Shown here one piece after another: positions 20,101 through 28,187 of a stretch of DNA of 64,000 nucleotides. The DNA is from Hoeflea sp. IMCC20628. Lineage in GTDB: Bacteria; Pseudomonadota; Alphaproteobacteria; Rhizobiales; Rhizobiaceae. Position numbers and translations under genes: made by a program. The notes beneath the pieces are model-generated. The model was not told the origin of the DNA and did no database searches. It worked only from the letters and a program-made list of their open reading frames with translations. The DNA is taken from contig NZ_CP011479.1 of NCBI RefSeq assembly GCF_001011155.1, forward strand, positions 4,413,662-4,477,661, read 5' to 3'. The stretch's first letter is position 1. Every line of letters begins with the position of its first letter.

Positions 20101-20344
20101 CCAGCGGACGGATCGAGGGCAGGATCGCCGAACCCTTGCCAATCAGATCGGTCAGTTCGGAGCGCAGCACCCGGGCGGCGCGGCGCGTGGGCACGAACAC
20201 CGTGGCGCCGGCCAGCGACAGCGGGTTGTCAGGATCATAGGCAAGCTCCGGAACCAGACCGCCGGAGAGGATCTGTTCGGCCAGCGTGGTCAGAAACGCC
20301 GCACCGGGCGGAATTGTCAGGATTCTGGCTGCACCGCGAGTCAC
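17153..20344 (-). CDS. addB: Double-strand break repair protein AddB
   Basis: Second subunit of AddAB. The 1063-residue protein resembles an inactivated helicase: VFVPTRRAAR occupies the N-terminal region where AddA has its ATP site. It retains its own C-terminal nuclease, with IIDYKTGG as the PD-(D/E)XK core, so the enzyme would cut both strands. It starts with GTG at 20344, overlapping the murU stop codon as GTGA. Its position between murU and addA is typical for rhizobia. Confidence 0.94.
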   Translation of the reverse strand: MTRGAARILTIPPGAAFLTTLAEQILSGGLVPELAYDPDNPLSLAGATVFVPTRRAARVLRSELTDLIGKGSAILPSIRPLGETDDDAGFFDSADPEILALDPPIPQTAAILRLADLVLAWKMALPQTIRDHLGGMPLVAPANPADAIWLGRALFDLIQAVETEECDFAGLDTVIDADLQQWWQLTSEFLKIARNYWPALLTEISRSSPTHHHNVMIDVFTRGLAEASQSRPVIVAGSTGTRPSTARLIATVAQLAQGAVVLPGLDHVMRASHWAALSQAATNRTADDGRAVVDVSIRSHPQYGLLRLLQSSGLDADRIGEIPEIGHIGSEMTARRDLVSAALLPAACTEAWGEAGFLPDPSVVQSGFEQVSLIEAANEREEAAALAAAMRRALEPGSGNPEPTAALITSDRNLARRVVTELGRYGIEANDSGGVPLASSPQGGLARLVVQVGFAPGDPVAIAALIKHPLARFGLTAQEAKLRAGMVERIGLRGGSGAADINSLEELVRKRDPGRHDRHAPHWLSRISDEDASLAVDFAGRVTEALSPLTSMLAETTESAIGRFAGLTAAVLERICADDTAALDGLWGDEAGADLASLLLETRDSGSTLAMSGHEWIDTLDALMAGRMVKPRAGGHPRAFIWGALEARLQHVDTLLLGGLNEGVWPQAGQEDPFLSRSMKAAIGLEPPERRIGQAAHDFQMAMGAPVVVLSRSLRSGKAPTVASRWLQRLLAVVGPEPAKALKHRGDALLAHARSLDQGPSTAPASRPEPCPPADLQPKSYSFSEVGKLRRDPYAIYARRVLKLDPLEPFLADPGPRERGTLYHAILEEFISSTERSDRTQQTLQGIAAKHFARAQLPDATALVWRMRFDKAARFIAEWEAGAADGLVRSLVETRASLELPGAGVKLTGMADRIDLRKDKTAWIIDYKTGGTPSRKEARILLDPQLALEAYALIHGGFSDAGKIPVSGLFYIRLTGKEKVADRIDTDPEKPGKDEFVGPEDLGVKAVEELGRLVNLLRSGKRGFLSRAIPQSARDFGGEYDHLARVAEWQTAVDAEGGDGDDG

Positions 20345-21096
20345 TGACCCAGACCGCCAGCGCCGGGGGCCTGTTCGCTGAAATAGGCGGACCGGGCGGC
20401 CTCGGCTTCGCCGATCGCCTCGGGCGTTCCCACCGTAAGCCAGTGACCGCGCATCGGTGCGCCAAACAGCCGTCCGGCGCTTGCAGCGGCATCAAAGCAG
20501 CGATTGAGATTGAATTTCGGCTCGGTGATGCCGTCGAAAACCCGCGGATGCAGGATGATTGCACCGGCATAGATCACAGGGTCGCCAGCGCCCTTGTAGC
20601 GGGCGAGCCGTCCGTCCGCCTCATAGATGAAATCACCAGCACCGGTATGGCCGGTGGCCTGATCAAGCCGCGCGGTCATCAGCAGCATATCCATTGATTC
20701 GGGATCGAAACGATCTGTCATCAAACTCAGATTGTCGGATCGAGCGCCGGGTTCTTCAACCCAGAACGTATCAGCATTGAGCACCAGAAACGGGTCGGTC
20801 CCGAGATTTGGCAAGGCGTTGACGATGCCGCCGCCTGAATCCAGCAGTGCTGCTGTTTCATCAACCACACAGATCTCCGGGCCGGGCCAGGCTGCAAGCC
20901 AGTCGATCAGCATCGGCGCGAGATAATGGACATTGACCACTACGCGGTCGACCCCAAGCCGGTTCAGCGCCTCTAGCGAATAGGCGATCAAAGGCTTGCC
21001 GGCGACTTCGACCAGCGGTTTGGGCACCGTCTCGGTGATCGGCCGCATGCGGGTGCCAAGCCCCGCGGCAAGAATCATGGCGGTTTTGATGGTCAT
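20341..21096 (-). CDS. murU: N-acetylmuramate-1-phosphate uridylyltransferase (MurU-type)
   Basis: Nucleotidyltransferase of 251 residues with the signature LAAGLGTRMRP and PKPLVEVAGKPL. The metal-binding Asp is in LNADTFW. The adjacent upstream gene carries an AmgK-like sugar kinase domain. Together AmgK and MurU form the fosfomycin-bypassing peptidoglycan recycling route MurNAc to MurNAc-1-P to UDP-MurNAc known from Pseudomonas and Caulobacter. The assignment rests on this pairing as much as on sequence; a mannose- or glucose-1-phosphate nucleotidyltransferase is the alternative. Its stop overlaps the addB start. Confidence 0.85.
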   Translation of the reverse strand: MTIKTAMILAAGLGTRMRPITETVPKPLVEVAGKPLIAYSLEALNRLGVDRVVVNVHYLAPMLIDWLAAWPGPEICVVDETAALLDSGGGIVNALPNLGTDPFLVLNADTFWVEEPGARSDNLSLMTDRFDPESMDMLLMTARLDQATGHTGAGDFIYEADGRLARYKGAGDPVIYAGAIILHPRVFDGITEPKFNLNRCFDAAASAGRLFGAPMRGHWLTVGTPEAIGEAEAARSAYFSEQAPGAGGLGQ

Positions 21097-21114
21097 CTCT
21101 CAGACAGTTCCGGT

Positions 21115-22623
21115 TTATGATTCGCTGGCGCTGATACCAGCCTTTGCAAACCAGAAGTGCAAGGGTTGCATCACCGGATGGGTAAGAGAAGCAGCAATAT
21201 AGGCCTCTATGCGCGGAAGATGACGCATATAGCCGGATTTTCCATCGCGCTGCTTGAGACGGACGAAGATGCCGAGGATCTTGGCGGCGCGCTGGGCTGC
21301 CATGATAGCGTAGGCTTCGCGGAACCCTGCTTCATCAAACTCTGCATTGGCTTCATGACGAGCCGCGATATAGCGATCCAGCAGTCGGCCTGCCAGATCC
21401 GGGTCGACAGTCACGCGCGCATCCTGGCACAAGGACGCCACGTCATAGGCGGACGGACCGATCATCGCATCCTGGAAATCGATAATACCGAGACGGTCAA
21501 AACCGGATTTGTCATTTCGCCAGATCAGGTTGGGCGAATGATAATCCCGCAGTACCAGATGGGATTCAGCGCTCTTGAGCCGGGCAAATAATGCCTGCCA
21601 AAGATCGAGATAGCTTTGACGCTCTTCTTCTCCAACAGCAGTGTCGCGCCGCCAGGGCAAATACCAGTCGGTCAACAGTTCGACTTCGATCTGCATCGCG
21701 CGCGAATCATAAGCCGGCACATGATGCGTCCGGTTGCCCGCTGGAAGCGATCCGGGTTGAGTTTTTTGATGCAGCTCTGCAAGGCAATCAATCGCCAACC
21801 CATAGCGATCGGGATCAGGTCGGTCGTCAGCATCGAGGAGGCCATCGGTGCCGAGATTTTCGAGCAGCAGAAAACCCTGATCAAGATCCTCGCCCAGAAT
21901 TTCGGGGGCGGAAAAACCTTGTGCACCCAGCCAGCGAGCAACGGCGACAAATGGAACAACGTCTTCGGCCAGATGGGCAATCTGCGAATAGGGCAGGCCA
22001 TCGCGAATCGGTGGACCATCCGGCTGACGCGGCGCGTTCATCAAAATGATTGATTGGCGCCCGGATTTACGAATGGTTTCGTACGTGCGGGACGATGCAT
22101 CGCCCTGCAGATGCCGGCGTTCAGCCAGCTCGTATCCGGTCTGGTCAAGAAACCGCCGCGCGGCTCGCGACCTGCCGAGCCGTGCCATGAAATCATCCGG
22201 CCCGGACACATCGACAGTGCGGCTTTCGCCCAGTCCATCAAAGCGCATCATCACCCGGTCAAACGGCAGACGTTCCAGCGCCTTTTCCGGCCATTCGATC
22301 AAGGCTGCGCCTTCGACGAGCGCATCATCGAGACCAAGCTCATCCAGTTCGTCGGGTGACCCGATCCGGTAGAGATCGAGATGGGCAATCGGAAGCCGCA
22401 GTTGGTAGCTCTGGACCAGCGTAAATGTCGGGCTCGGGGCTTCGAGATCAAGATCATCGGCGATGGTCCGGATGAGGGCGCGGGCAAAGGTTGATTTTCC
22501 GGCGCCGAGATCACCCGACAGGCACAGGCAATCGCCCGGCTTGAGCGCCATCGCGACGTCTTCGGCAAAGCGGGTCGTCGCGGACGCATCCGCCAGTTCA
22601 ACGCGCAAGGGAGCAGCCGTCAT
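21115..22623 (-). CDS. tsaE: TsaE-AmgK fusion (t6A ATPase plus MurNAc/GlcNAc kinase-like domain)
   Basis: Two-domain protein of 502 residues. Residues 1-150 are TsaE, the ATPase needed for t6A37 tRNA modification, with Walker A GDLGAGKST at 37-45 and PSPTFTL as a switch segment. From about residue 155 the protein is an aminoglycoside phosphotransferase-fold kinase (LRDYHSPNLIW catalytic loop, IIDFQDA metal site) resembling AmgK, the anomeric MurNAc/GlcNAc kinase. The reading frame is continuous with no sign of a frameshift. It begins 6 bases after divL and is followed by murU, completing the recycling pair. I recall such fusions from other rhizobia. Confidence 0.9.
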   Translation of the reverse strand: MTAAPLRVELADASATTRFAEDVAMALKPGDCLCLSGDLGAGKSTFARALIRTIADDLDLEAPSPTFTLVQSYQLRLPIAHLDLYRIGSPDELDELGLDDALVEGAALIEWPEKALERLPFDRVMMRFDGLGESRTVDVSGPDDFMARLGRSRAARRFLDQTGYELAERRHLQGDASSRTYETIRKSGRQSIILMNAPRQPDGPPIRDGLPYSQIAHLAEDVVPFVAVARWLGAQGFSAPEILGEDLDQGFLLLENLGTDGLLDADDRPDPDRYGLAIDCLAELHQKTQPGSLPAGNRTHHVPAYDSRAMQIEVELLTDWYLPWRRDTAVGEEERQSYLDLWQALFARLKSAESHLVLRDYHSPNLIWRNDKSGFDRLGIIDFQDAMIGPSAYDVASLCQDARVTVDPDLAGRLLDRYIAARHEANAEFDEAGFREAYAIMAAQRAAKILGIFVRLKQRDGKSGYMRHLPRIEAYIAASLTHPVMQPLHFWFAKAGISASES

Positions 22624-22629
22624 TGCGGC

Positions 22630-25167
22630 TCACTCAGCCGCATCGCGGGCGCGTGAGCCGGTAATCGGGAACCGGCAAACTATTGTTGCGCCACCTGCTT
22701 CGCCGCCCTCGATGGATACGGTTCCGTTGTGCAATCCGACAAAACTCTGGACGATCGACAGTCCCAACCCGGCGCCGCGGCGACGGCCACCCTGGCCGTG
22801 GGTTTCGAAACGGGCAAATACATCCTTGCGCGCATCCTCCGGAATGCCGGGACCGGAGTCCGATACCGAGAAAATGGTCGCCTGATTGTCCTGGCTGCAG
22901 CGAAGACGAACCGCTGATCCGGCCGGCGCAAAGTTGGCGGCATTCATCAACAATTTGAAAAGGATCTGCTTGAGCCGCTGGTGATCACCGATCATTTCTT
23001 CCGGCGCGTTATCGATGTCGACTTCAAGCGAGAGACCGTTTTCCTTCAACCGGTCAGAAATCTGAACACCCGCTTCGGCCACCAGTTCGGCGATGTTCAC
23101 GGTGCCCGCGTCGAGCCGCATGATGCCGGCATCAACTGTGGCGAGGTCGAGAATGTCGTTGACGATGGTCAGCAGCACCGAAGAAGACGTCGAGATATGA
23201 TCCAGATATTCAGACTGACGTTCATTGAGCGGACCGAAATCGGGGGTACGCAGCAATTCGGTGAATCCGATGATATTGGTCAGGGGAGACCGCAACTCAT
23301 AGGAAACGTGCTGGACGAATTCATTCTTCAGCACATCGGCCTTGCGCAACGCTTCGTTTTTCTCGGTCAGCATGCGTTCGGCGCCGACACTGTCGGTGAC
23401 ATTGACGAACGCAACCATGGTTTGGCCATTGGGCAGCGGCACGATGGCGTAATCCAGGATCAGACCGGTCGTAAGTTCTATGCGGCCGTCACGGGTAAGC
23501 CGCTCTTCTTCAAATCCGGTAATTTCCCCGGCAAAAAGCTTCCATCCATCAGCTTCGCGATAGGAGGGTTCGCAGGCCTCGGCGATGTGACGAATATGGG
23601 TGCCTGGCTTGACCTGCTCTTCGGTGAGGCCCCAAAGCGCCCGAAAAGACGGATTGGACAGACGGATCTTGCCGTCGGGACCAAAAACGCCGACGCCTTC
23701 GGCCAGATGATCGATGGTTTCACCCTGCGCGCGCAGCAGTGTGTTGTAGCGGGTTTCAAGATTGACCTTTTCGGTCAGGTTCTCGAACACCCAGGTCACA
23801 CCACCTTGCGGATGGGCGTTGGCAAAAACATTGAGTGTCTGGCCATCGGGCAGATGCCAAAGCTGCGGCGTCGTCTCGACTGAGCGGTAAGCCGCCAGAA
23901 TCTGTTCTTTCCAGTCACGCCAGGCATGCGGTTCGGGCAATTTGCCCTCGGCCCGCAGCCGTTCAAGAAACTCGCCATTGTCGGGACGGCGGGCCAGAAA
24001 TGGTGTGTCGAGTTCCCAAAGCCGCTGGAATGCCTGATTGAAAAACTGCAGCCGCTGATCCCGGTCGAAAATCGCTACCGGAGTGGCCAGATGATCCAGC
24101 GTTTCCGAGTGGCTTTGAATGGTGCGCTTGAGCTCTTCGCGCAGATCCTCTTCGATCGAGACATCGAGTGCGAGGCCGGCAGTACCGGATGGCGTCTTGA
24201 CGTCGGCAACTTCAAGAAAGCGGCGGTGGCCATGAATGACCGTCGAGACCTTGTCCAGAAACGGGCGTTCCAGCGTCGCCATGGCGCGCACGCGTTCACG
24301 CGCCGCGGTTCCCAGCAGTTCCAGGCCCCGGGTCAGGGCGTCGTCACGGTCCGCACCTTCAACCGATTGGGCATAGGCATTGTTGACCCAGAGGAGTTTT
24401 GCATCAGGCCCGCGCAGCCACACTGGCATGTCGATGACGTCCAAAAGCGCCTCGAACGTGTCGACGGAGGTGAGCAACCGGTCCCGCTCGGTCTTCAGTT
24501 CTGCCAATTCGGCGCGGACATTGGACAAGGTTACAAATCGGACGAAGGCACGACCGCCCGAAACACGGCCCTGGGCCTCGATGACGTGGCCCCGGATTGT
24601 TTCCACGACGATATCAAACCGTTCGGCCTGAGCGCGCAATCTGTCGAGTGCCTCGTCAATGGTGGCGGCGGATCTGGGCTCAAGCCAACGGCCAAACGCC
24701 AGGAAATCGCCGGGCTTCTGCGGCGCGCCTGTCTCGGCTGGCAGGTTTCCAAGTACTTCGGCAGGCAGTCCGACTCCGTCCCAGACCACAATCTGGCGAT
24801 CGCGGTCGACGATCAGCGCCTGATGGCGTGACAGCTTGGCGTTGGCGTCGGCCAGGGACGCGCGCAATCTGACATTTTCAAAGTCGATCTTGCCGCGTTC
24901 GCGGATCAGCCAGATGGCCGAAATCATTGCCGCCGAGATGGCGCCAATCACCATCGCGAAATTGACCACTTCGAGGGAGGAAACAGACAGCCCGCCGGGG
25001 GTCTGCTCGCCAATCTGGGCAAATGCGGTACCTGGTGAAGCGAACAGGGAACTCAGAAGCGCCGTGCCGGTCAAGAACCGGCTCCGATACCTGTCGAGAA
25101 TGCTGGCCACAGTTCCGCGTAAGCCAAAAAGCCGATCGCGCTGAAGTGAATCCGGTTTCACCGGCAT
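22630..25167 (-). CDS. divL: DivL-type cell-cycle sensor kinase with Tyr in place of the phospho-His
   Basis: Membrane-anchored, PAS-rich histidine-kinase homologue of 845 residues. Hydrophobic segments lie near residues 31-50 and 68-88, PAS-like sensor repeats fill about 120-590, a HisKA-like dimerisation helix follows, then an ATPase domain with N box (LLMNAANF), G1 (DSGPGIP) and G2 (GAGLGLS). The H box reads HVSYELRSPLT: the phospho-acceptor His is replaced by Tyr623 (TAT codon at 23299-23301). That substitution, the PAS array and the position between tsaE and ahcY identify it as DivL, which modulates CckA-ChpT-CtrA signalling in alphaproteobacteria. Phosphotransfer is probably not its main job. 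Confidence 0.85.
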   Translation of the reverse strand: MPVKPDSLQRDRLFGLRGTVASILDRYRSRFLTGTALLSSLFASPGTAFAQIGEQTPGGLSVSSLEVVNFAMVIGAISAAMISAIWLIRERGKIDFENVRLRASLADANAKLSRHQALIVDRDRQIVVWDGVGLPAEVLGNLPAETGAPQKPGDFLAFGRWLEPRSAATIDEALDRLRAQAERFDIVVETIRGHVIEAQGRVSGGRAFVRFVTLSNVRAELAELKTERDRLLTSVDTFEALLDVIDMPVWLRGPDAKLLWVNNAYAQSVEGADRDDALTRGLELLGTAARERVRAMATLERPFLDKVSTVIHGHRRFLEVADVKTPSGTAGLALDVSIEEDLREELKRTIQSHSETLDHLATPVAIFDRDQRLQFFNQAFQRLWELDTPFLARRPDNGEFLERLRAEGKLPEPHAWRDWKEQILAAYRSVETTPQLWHLPDGQTLNVFANAHPQGGVTWVFENLTEKVNLETRYNTLLRAQGETIDHLAEGVGVFGPDGKIRLSNPSFRALWGLTEEQVKPGTHIRHIAEACEPSYREADGWKLFAGEITGFEEERLTRDGRIELTTGLILDYAIVPLPNGQTMVAFVNVTDSVGAERMLTEKNEALRKADVLKNEFVQHVSYELRSPLTNIIGFTELLRTPDFGPLNERQSEYLDHISTSSSVLLTIVNDILDLATVDAGIMRLDAGTVNIAELVAEAGVQISDRLKENGLSLEVDIDNAPEEMIGDHQRLKQILFKLLMNAANFAPAGSAVRLRCSQDNQATIFSVSDSGPGIPEDARKDVFARFETHGQGGRRRGAGLGLSIVQSFVGLHNGTVSIEGGEAGGATIVCRFPITGSRARDAAE

Positions 25168-25293
25168 GCCGCAGTCCCCTCATCGCATGTTTGACAAGAC
25201 ATTGCCTATCCGCTTTTCGCGCCGCCACAACGCAAAACGAATCAATGTTCAAAACATACCTGCTTCGCGAATCACGGTGAAGGGGACGAAGCG

Positions 25294-25333
25294 GAAAAAG
25301 AAAACGCACCCCTGTTGTCAAGGATGCGTTTTC
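25294..25333 (-). terminator. Terminator after ahcY
   Basis: Perfect 9-bp inverted repeat GAAAACGCA (25300-25308) and TGCGTTTTC (25325-25333). On the minus strand the stem is followed by a run of T (TTTTTCC), as expected of an intrinsic terminator for ahcY. The rest of the 193-base gap before divL shows no gene; the divL promoter should lie there. Confidence 0.75.
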
Positions 25334-25360
25334 AATATCTTGTGGGTACTGCGTTAAAAA

Positions 25361-26758
25361 TTAGTACCTGTAGTGTTCCGGCTTGAACGGGCCTTCAACC
25401 GGCACGCCAATATAATCGGCCTGTTCGGTTTTCAGCTGGGTCAATTTGGCGCCAATCTTGTCGAGATGCAGACGCGCGACCTTTTCGTCGAGATGCTTGG
25501 GCAGCACATAGACTTCGTTCTGATATTCGTTGCCCTTGGTCCAAAGTTCGATCTGCGCCAGCACCTGGTTGGTGAACGAGGCCGACATGACGAAGCTCGG
25601 GTGACCGGTGGCATTGCCGAGATTGAGCAAGCGACCCTGGCTCAGAAGAATCATGCGATTGCCCGAAGGCATTTCGATCATGTCCACCTGGTCCTTGATG
25701 TTGGTCCATTTGTGGTTCTTCAGCGCTGCGACCTGGATCTCATTGTCAAAGTGGCCGATGTTGCCGACAATGGCCATGTCCTTCATCTCGCGCATATGCT
25801 CGAGCCGGATCACGTCCTTGTTGCCGGTCGTGGTGACGAAGATATCGGCAGACTTGACCACGTCTTCCAGAAGAACAACTTCGAAGCCGTCCATTGCGGC
25901 CTGCAATGCGCAGATCGGGTCAACTTCTGTGACTTTCACCCGTGCACCAGCGCCGCGAAGCGAAGCCGCCGAACCCTTGCCTACATCGCCGTAACCGCAG
26001 ACGACGGCAACTTTGCCGGCCATCATGGTGTCGGTGGCGCGGCGGATACCGTCAACCAGGCTTTCCTTGCAGCCGTACTTGTTGTCGAACTTCGACTTGG
26101 TGACCGAATCATTGACGTTGAAGGCAGGGAAAGGCAACTGGCCCTTCTTCTGCAGATCATAAAGACGGTGCACGCCGGTGGTGGTTTCCTCGGATACACC
26201 CTTGATGGCGTCACGTACCTTGGTGAACCAACCGGGGCTGGCTTTCATGCGCTTCTTGATCTGGGCGAAAATTGCTTCTTCTTCTTCCGAGCTCGCAACG
26301 TCGAGCAGGTTGGTCTCGCCTGCTTCAACCCGTGCGCCCAGCAGGACGTAGAGCGTGGCGTCGCCGCCGTCGTCGAGGATCATGTTGGCGCCCTCGGGGA
26401 ACAGGAACGAGCGATCAAGGTAATCCCAATGCTCGACAAGGGTCTGTCCCTTGACGGCAAACACCGGAACGCCGCTGGCCGCGATGGCTGCTGCAGCATG
26501 ATCCTGAGTCGAATAGATGTTGCACGATGCCCAACGGACATCGGCTCCCAAAGCCACCAATGTTTCAATCAGCACGGCGGTCTGGATGGTCATGTGCAAG
26601 GAGCCGACGATGCGTGCGCCTTTCAAAGGCTGCTGTGCGCCATATTCTTCGCGCAGAGACATCAGGCCGGGCATTTCCGTTTCGGCGATATCAAGCTCCT
26701 TGCGGCCGAATCCGGCTAGCTCGATATTGGCGACGACATAATCATGGGTTTCGGACAT
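25361..26758 (-). CDS. ahcY: S-adenosylhomocysteinase
   Basis: Hydrolyses S-adenosylhomocysteine to adenosine and homocysteine, relieving product inhibition of methyltransferases in the methionine cycle. The protein has 465 residues, with the NAD-binding loop [10 protein letters not shown] near residue 260 and the invariant C-terminus PEHYRY. The start at ATG 26758 gives the conserved N-terminus; an upstream in-frame codon is not supported. Between divL and the ptsH group it stands as its own transcript, with a terminator downstream and a 16-base palindrome about 92 bases upstream of its start. Confidence 0.97.
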   Translation of the reverse strand: MSETHDYVVANIELAGFGRKELDIAETEMPGLMSLREEYGAQQPLKGARIVGSLHMTIQTAVLIETLVALGADVRWASCNIYSTQDHAAAAIAASGVPVFAVKGQTLVEHWDYLDRSFLFPEGANMILDDGGDATLYVLLGARVEAGETNLLDVASSEEEEAIFAQIKKRMKASPGWFTKVRDAIKGVSEETTTGVHRLYDLQKKGQLPFPAFNVNDSVTKSKFDNKYGCKESLVDGIRRATDTMMAGKVAVVCGYGDVGKGSAASLRGAGARVKVTEVDPICALQAAMDGFEVVLLEDVVKSADIFVTTTGNKDVIRLEHMREMKDMAIVGNIGHFDNEIQVAALKNHKWTNIKDQVDMIEMPSGNRMILLSQGRLLNLGNATGHPSFVMSASFTNQVLAQIELWTKGNEYQNEVYVLPKHLDEKVARLHLDKIGAKLTQLKTEQADYIGVPVEGPFKPEHYRY

Positions 26759-26849
26759 AGAGTTTTCCAAGGGTTTTGAGATCCAGACGGGACAGACTGG
26801 ATTGCATGGGCGCTGCAATAGCAGGAAACAACCATGCTGGCAATACGAT

Positions 26850-26865
26850 ATAAAGATGTCTTTAT
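26850..26865. promoter_or_regulatory. Palindromic operator candidate upstream of ahcY (SahR-like)
   Basis: ATAAAGA-TG-TCTTTAT is a perfect dyad with 7-bp arms, 92 bases before the ahcY start. ArsR-type regulators (SahR group) of methionine-cycle genes in Proteobacteria are known to bind AT-rich dyads of this form near ahcY and met genes. The match is by form and context only. Confidence 0.55.
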
Positions 26866-26875
26866 GTGGGGAAAA

Positions 26876-27163
26876 TCAGGCTTCTTCGCCAAATCGGTTG
26901 GCGATCAGCGCCTCGAGCGCGTCGAGAACTTCATCGGCCTGACGGCCTCCGGCCTGCACAACGATGGAGCAGCCTGGACTGGCGGCAAGCATCATCAGAC
27001 CCATGATTGACGTTCCGCCGACGGTAGAGCCCTCGCGGGTCACCTTGACTGCAGCGTCATAGCCTTCGACAGTCTGGACAAACCTGGCCGACGCCCGGGC
27101 ATGCAGACCGCGCTTGTTGACGATTTCAAGGGTTCGCGTCTTTAGGAGAGAATCAGCTGTCAT
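26876..27163 (-). CDS. ptsH: Phosphocarrier protein HPr
   Basis: Small PTS phosphocarrier (95 residues). The phosphorylatable His is His21 in KRGLHARAS, and the regulatory site is Ser52 in TSIMGLMML, the residue targeted by HPr kinase. ATG 27163 overlaps the stop of the upstream EIIA gene (ATGA). With EIIA and HprK nearby and no sugar permease, it belongs to the regulatory phosphotransferase system of Rhizobiales rather than to sugar uptake. Confidence 0.95.
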   Translation of the reverse strand: MTADSLLKTRTLEIVNKRGLHARASARFVQTVEGYDAAVKVTREGSTVGGTSIMGLMMLAASPGCSIVVQAGGRQADEVLDALEALIANRFGEEA

Positions 27164-27561
27164 TTTCCGGTCAGCAGTCGGCTTGCAACATTGATATATT
27201 TGCGACCCGCGTCCTGTGCATCGGCAAGGGCTTTTTGCATGTCGTTGGAACCGCGGACACCGGCGAGCTTGATCAGCATCGGCAGATTGACCCCGGCAAT
27301 GACATCAATGCGATCGGAGTCCATGACGGAAATGGACAGATTTGAGGGTGTCCCGCCAAACATGTCTGTCAGGATGATGACGCCATTGCCGCTTTCCACG
27401 CGCGACACCGCGCCAACAATATCCAGCCGGCGCTGGTCCATGTCGTCCTCGGGACCAATGCAAACCGTTTCCAGCGCGGTTTGCGGTCCGACCACGTGTT
27501 CAAGCGCATGCCGAAATTCCTCGGCGAGCTTGCCATGGGTGACAAGCACCAATCCGATCAT
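27160..27561 (-). CDS. manX: PTS EIIA component, mannose family
   Basis: EIIA-Man-type domain protein of 133 residues that accepts phosphate from HPr. The probable phosphorylation site is His9 in LVTHGKLA, and TDMFGGTPSN is the second family motif. No EIIB, EIIC or EIID partner occurs in the window, so the phosphate probably has a regulatory use. It overlaps ptsH by 4 bases. A 155-base gap with no recognisable gene separates it from hprK. Confidence 0.92.
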   Translation of the reverse strand: MIGLVLVTHGKLAEEFRHALEHVVGPQTALETVCIGPEDDMDQRRLDIVGAVSRVESGNGVIILTDMFGGTPSNLSISVMDSDRIDVIAGVNLPMLIKLAGVRGSNDMQKALADAQDAGRKYINVASRLLTGK

Positions 27562-27716
27562 TTTGCCTCCAGCAGCATGCGGTCAACCCGGTTCGTCGTC
27601 GAGCACGCTGATTGCTTGACAGTTGCGCACTGTTTGAAAAAATCATCTTGGACAGATGCAGGCGAAGTTCAAGCCAAAAAACGTCACAAATGCAGCAATT
27701 CGATCAGCTGGGTCTT

Positions 27717-28187
27717 TCAGCGGGCTAAAAACAGCTCCGGGCGGCGGGCAATCAGGTAATCAAGCGGATCGGTTGCGCCATCGTGCCACAGTCGCATGAG
27801 TGGCATCTTCACGTCATTACACGAAAAGGTTTCATGTTCGGGCGGCATTCGGGTCGCCGCCGAGGGCTCGGTGAGAGCCACAGCAAGATGAATCACGGCC
27901 CGGCCGAGCCGGCGAACTGCGACAATACCAGTGCCGCGCAATTCCAGAAGACCCTCAATCGGCGCCGGGCAGGACGCGATGCAGCGGCCGGAATTGACCG
28001 ACAGGATCGTCTGGTCATCGGCGACAAGGGCCGCGTTCCAACCCCGCGCGATGGCCGCATTGATACAGGCGAAGGCAACGGCGCTTTTTCCAGAACCCGA
28101 CGGTCCCAGAAACAATACACCGGTGACGCCGGCAACAATTGCAGTTGCATGAATGGCTTCACCGGACGTGGTTGTGAGACCGGTCAT
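27717..28187 (-). CDS. hprK: HPr kinase/phosphorylase, short alphaproteobacterial form
   Basis: Phosphorylates and dephosphorylates HPr on its regulatory Ser. The 156-residue protein consists of the catalytic domain alone, with P-loop GPSGSGKS near residue 30; it lacks the N-terminal domain of the roughly 310-residue Firmicute enzyme, as in other alphaproteobacteria. ATG 28187 overlaps the chvG stop as ATGA. The order chvI-chvG-hprK-EIIA-HPr implies co-expression of the ChvGI two-component system and the regulatory PTS. Confidence 0.9.
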   Translation of the reverse strand: MTGLTTTSGEAIHATAIVAGVTGVLFLGPSGSGKSAVAFACINAAIARGWNAALVADDQTILSVNSGRCIASCPAPIEGLLELRGTGIVAVRRLGRAVIHLAVALTEPSAATRMPPEHETFSCNDVKMPLMRLWHDGATDPLDYLIARRPELFLAR

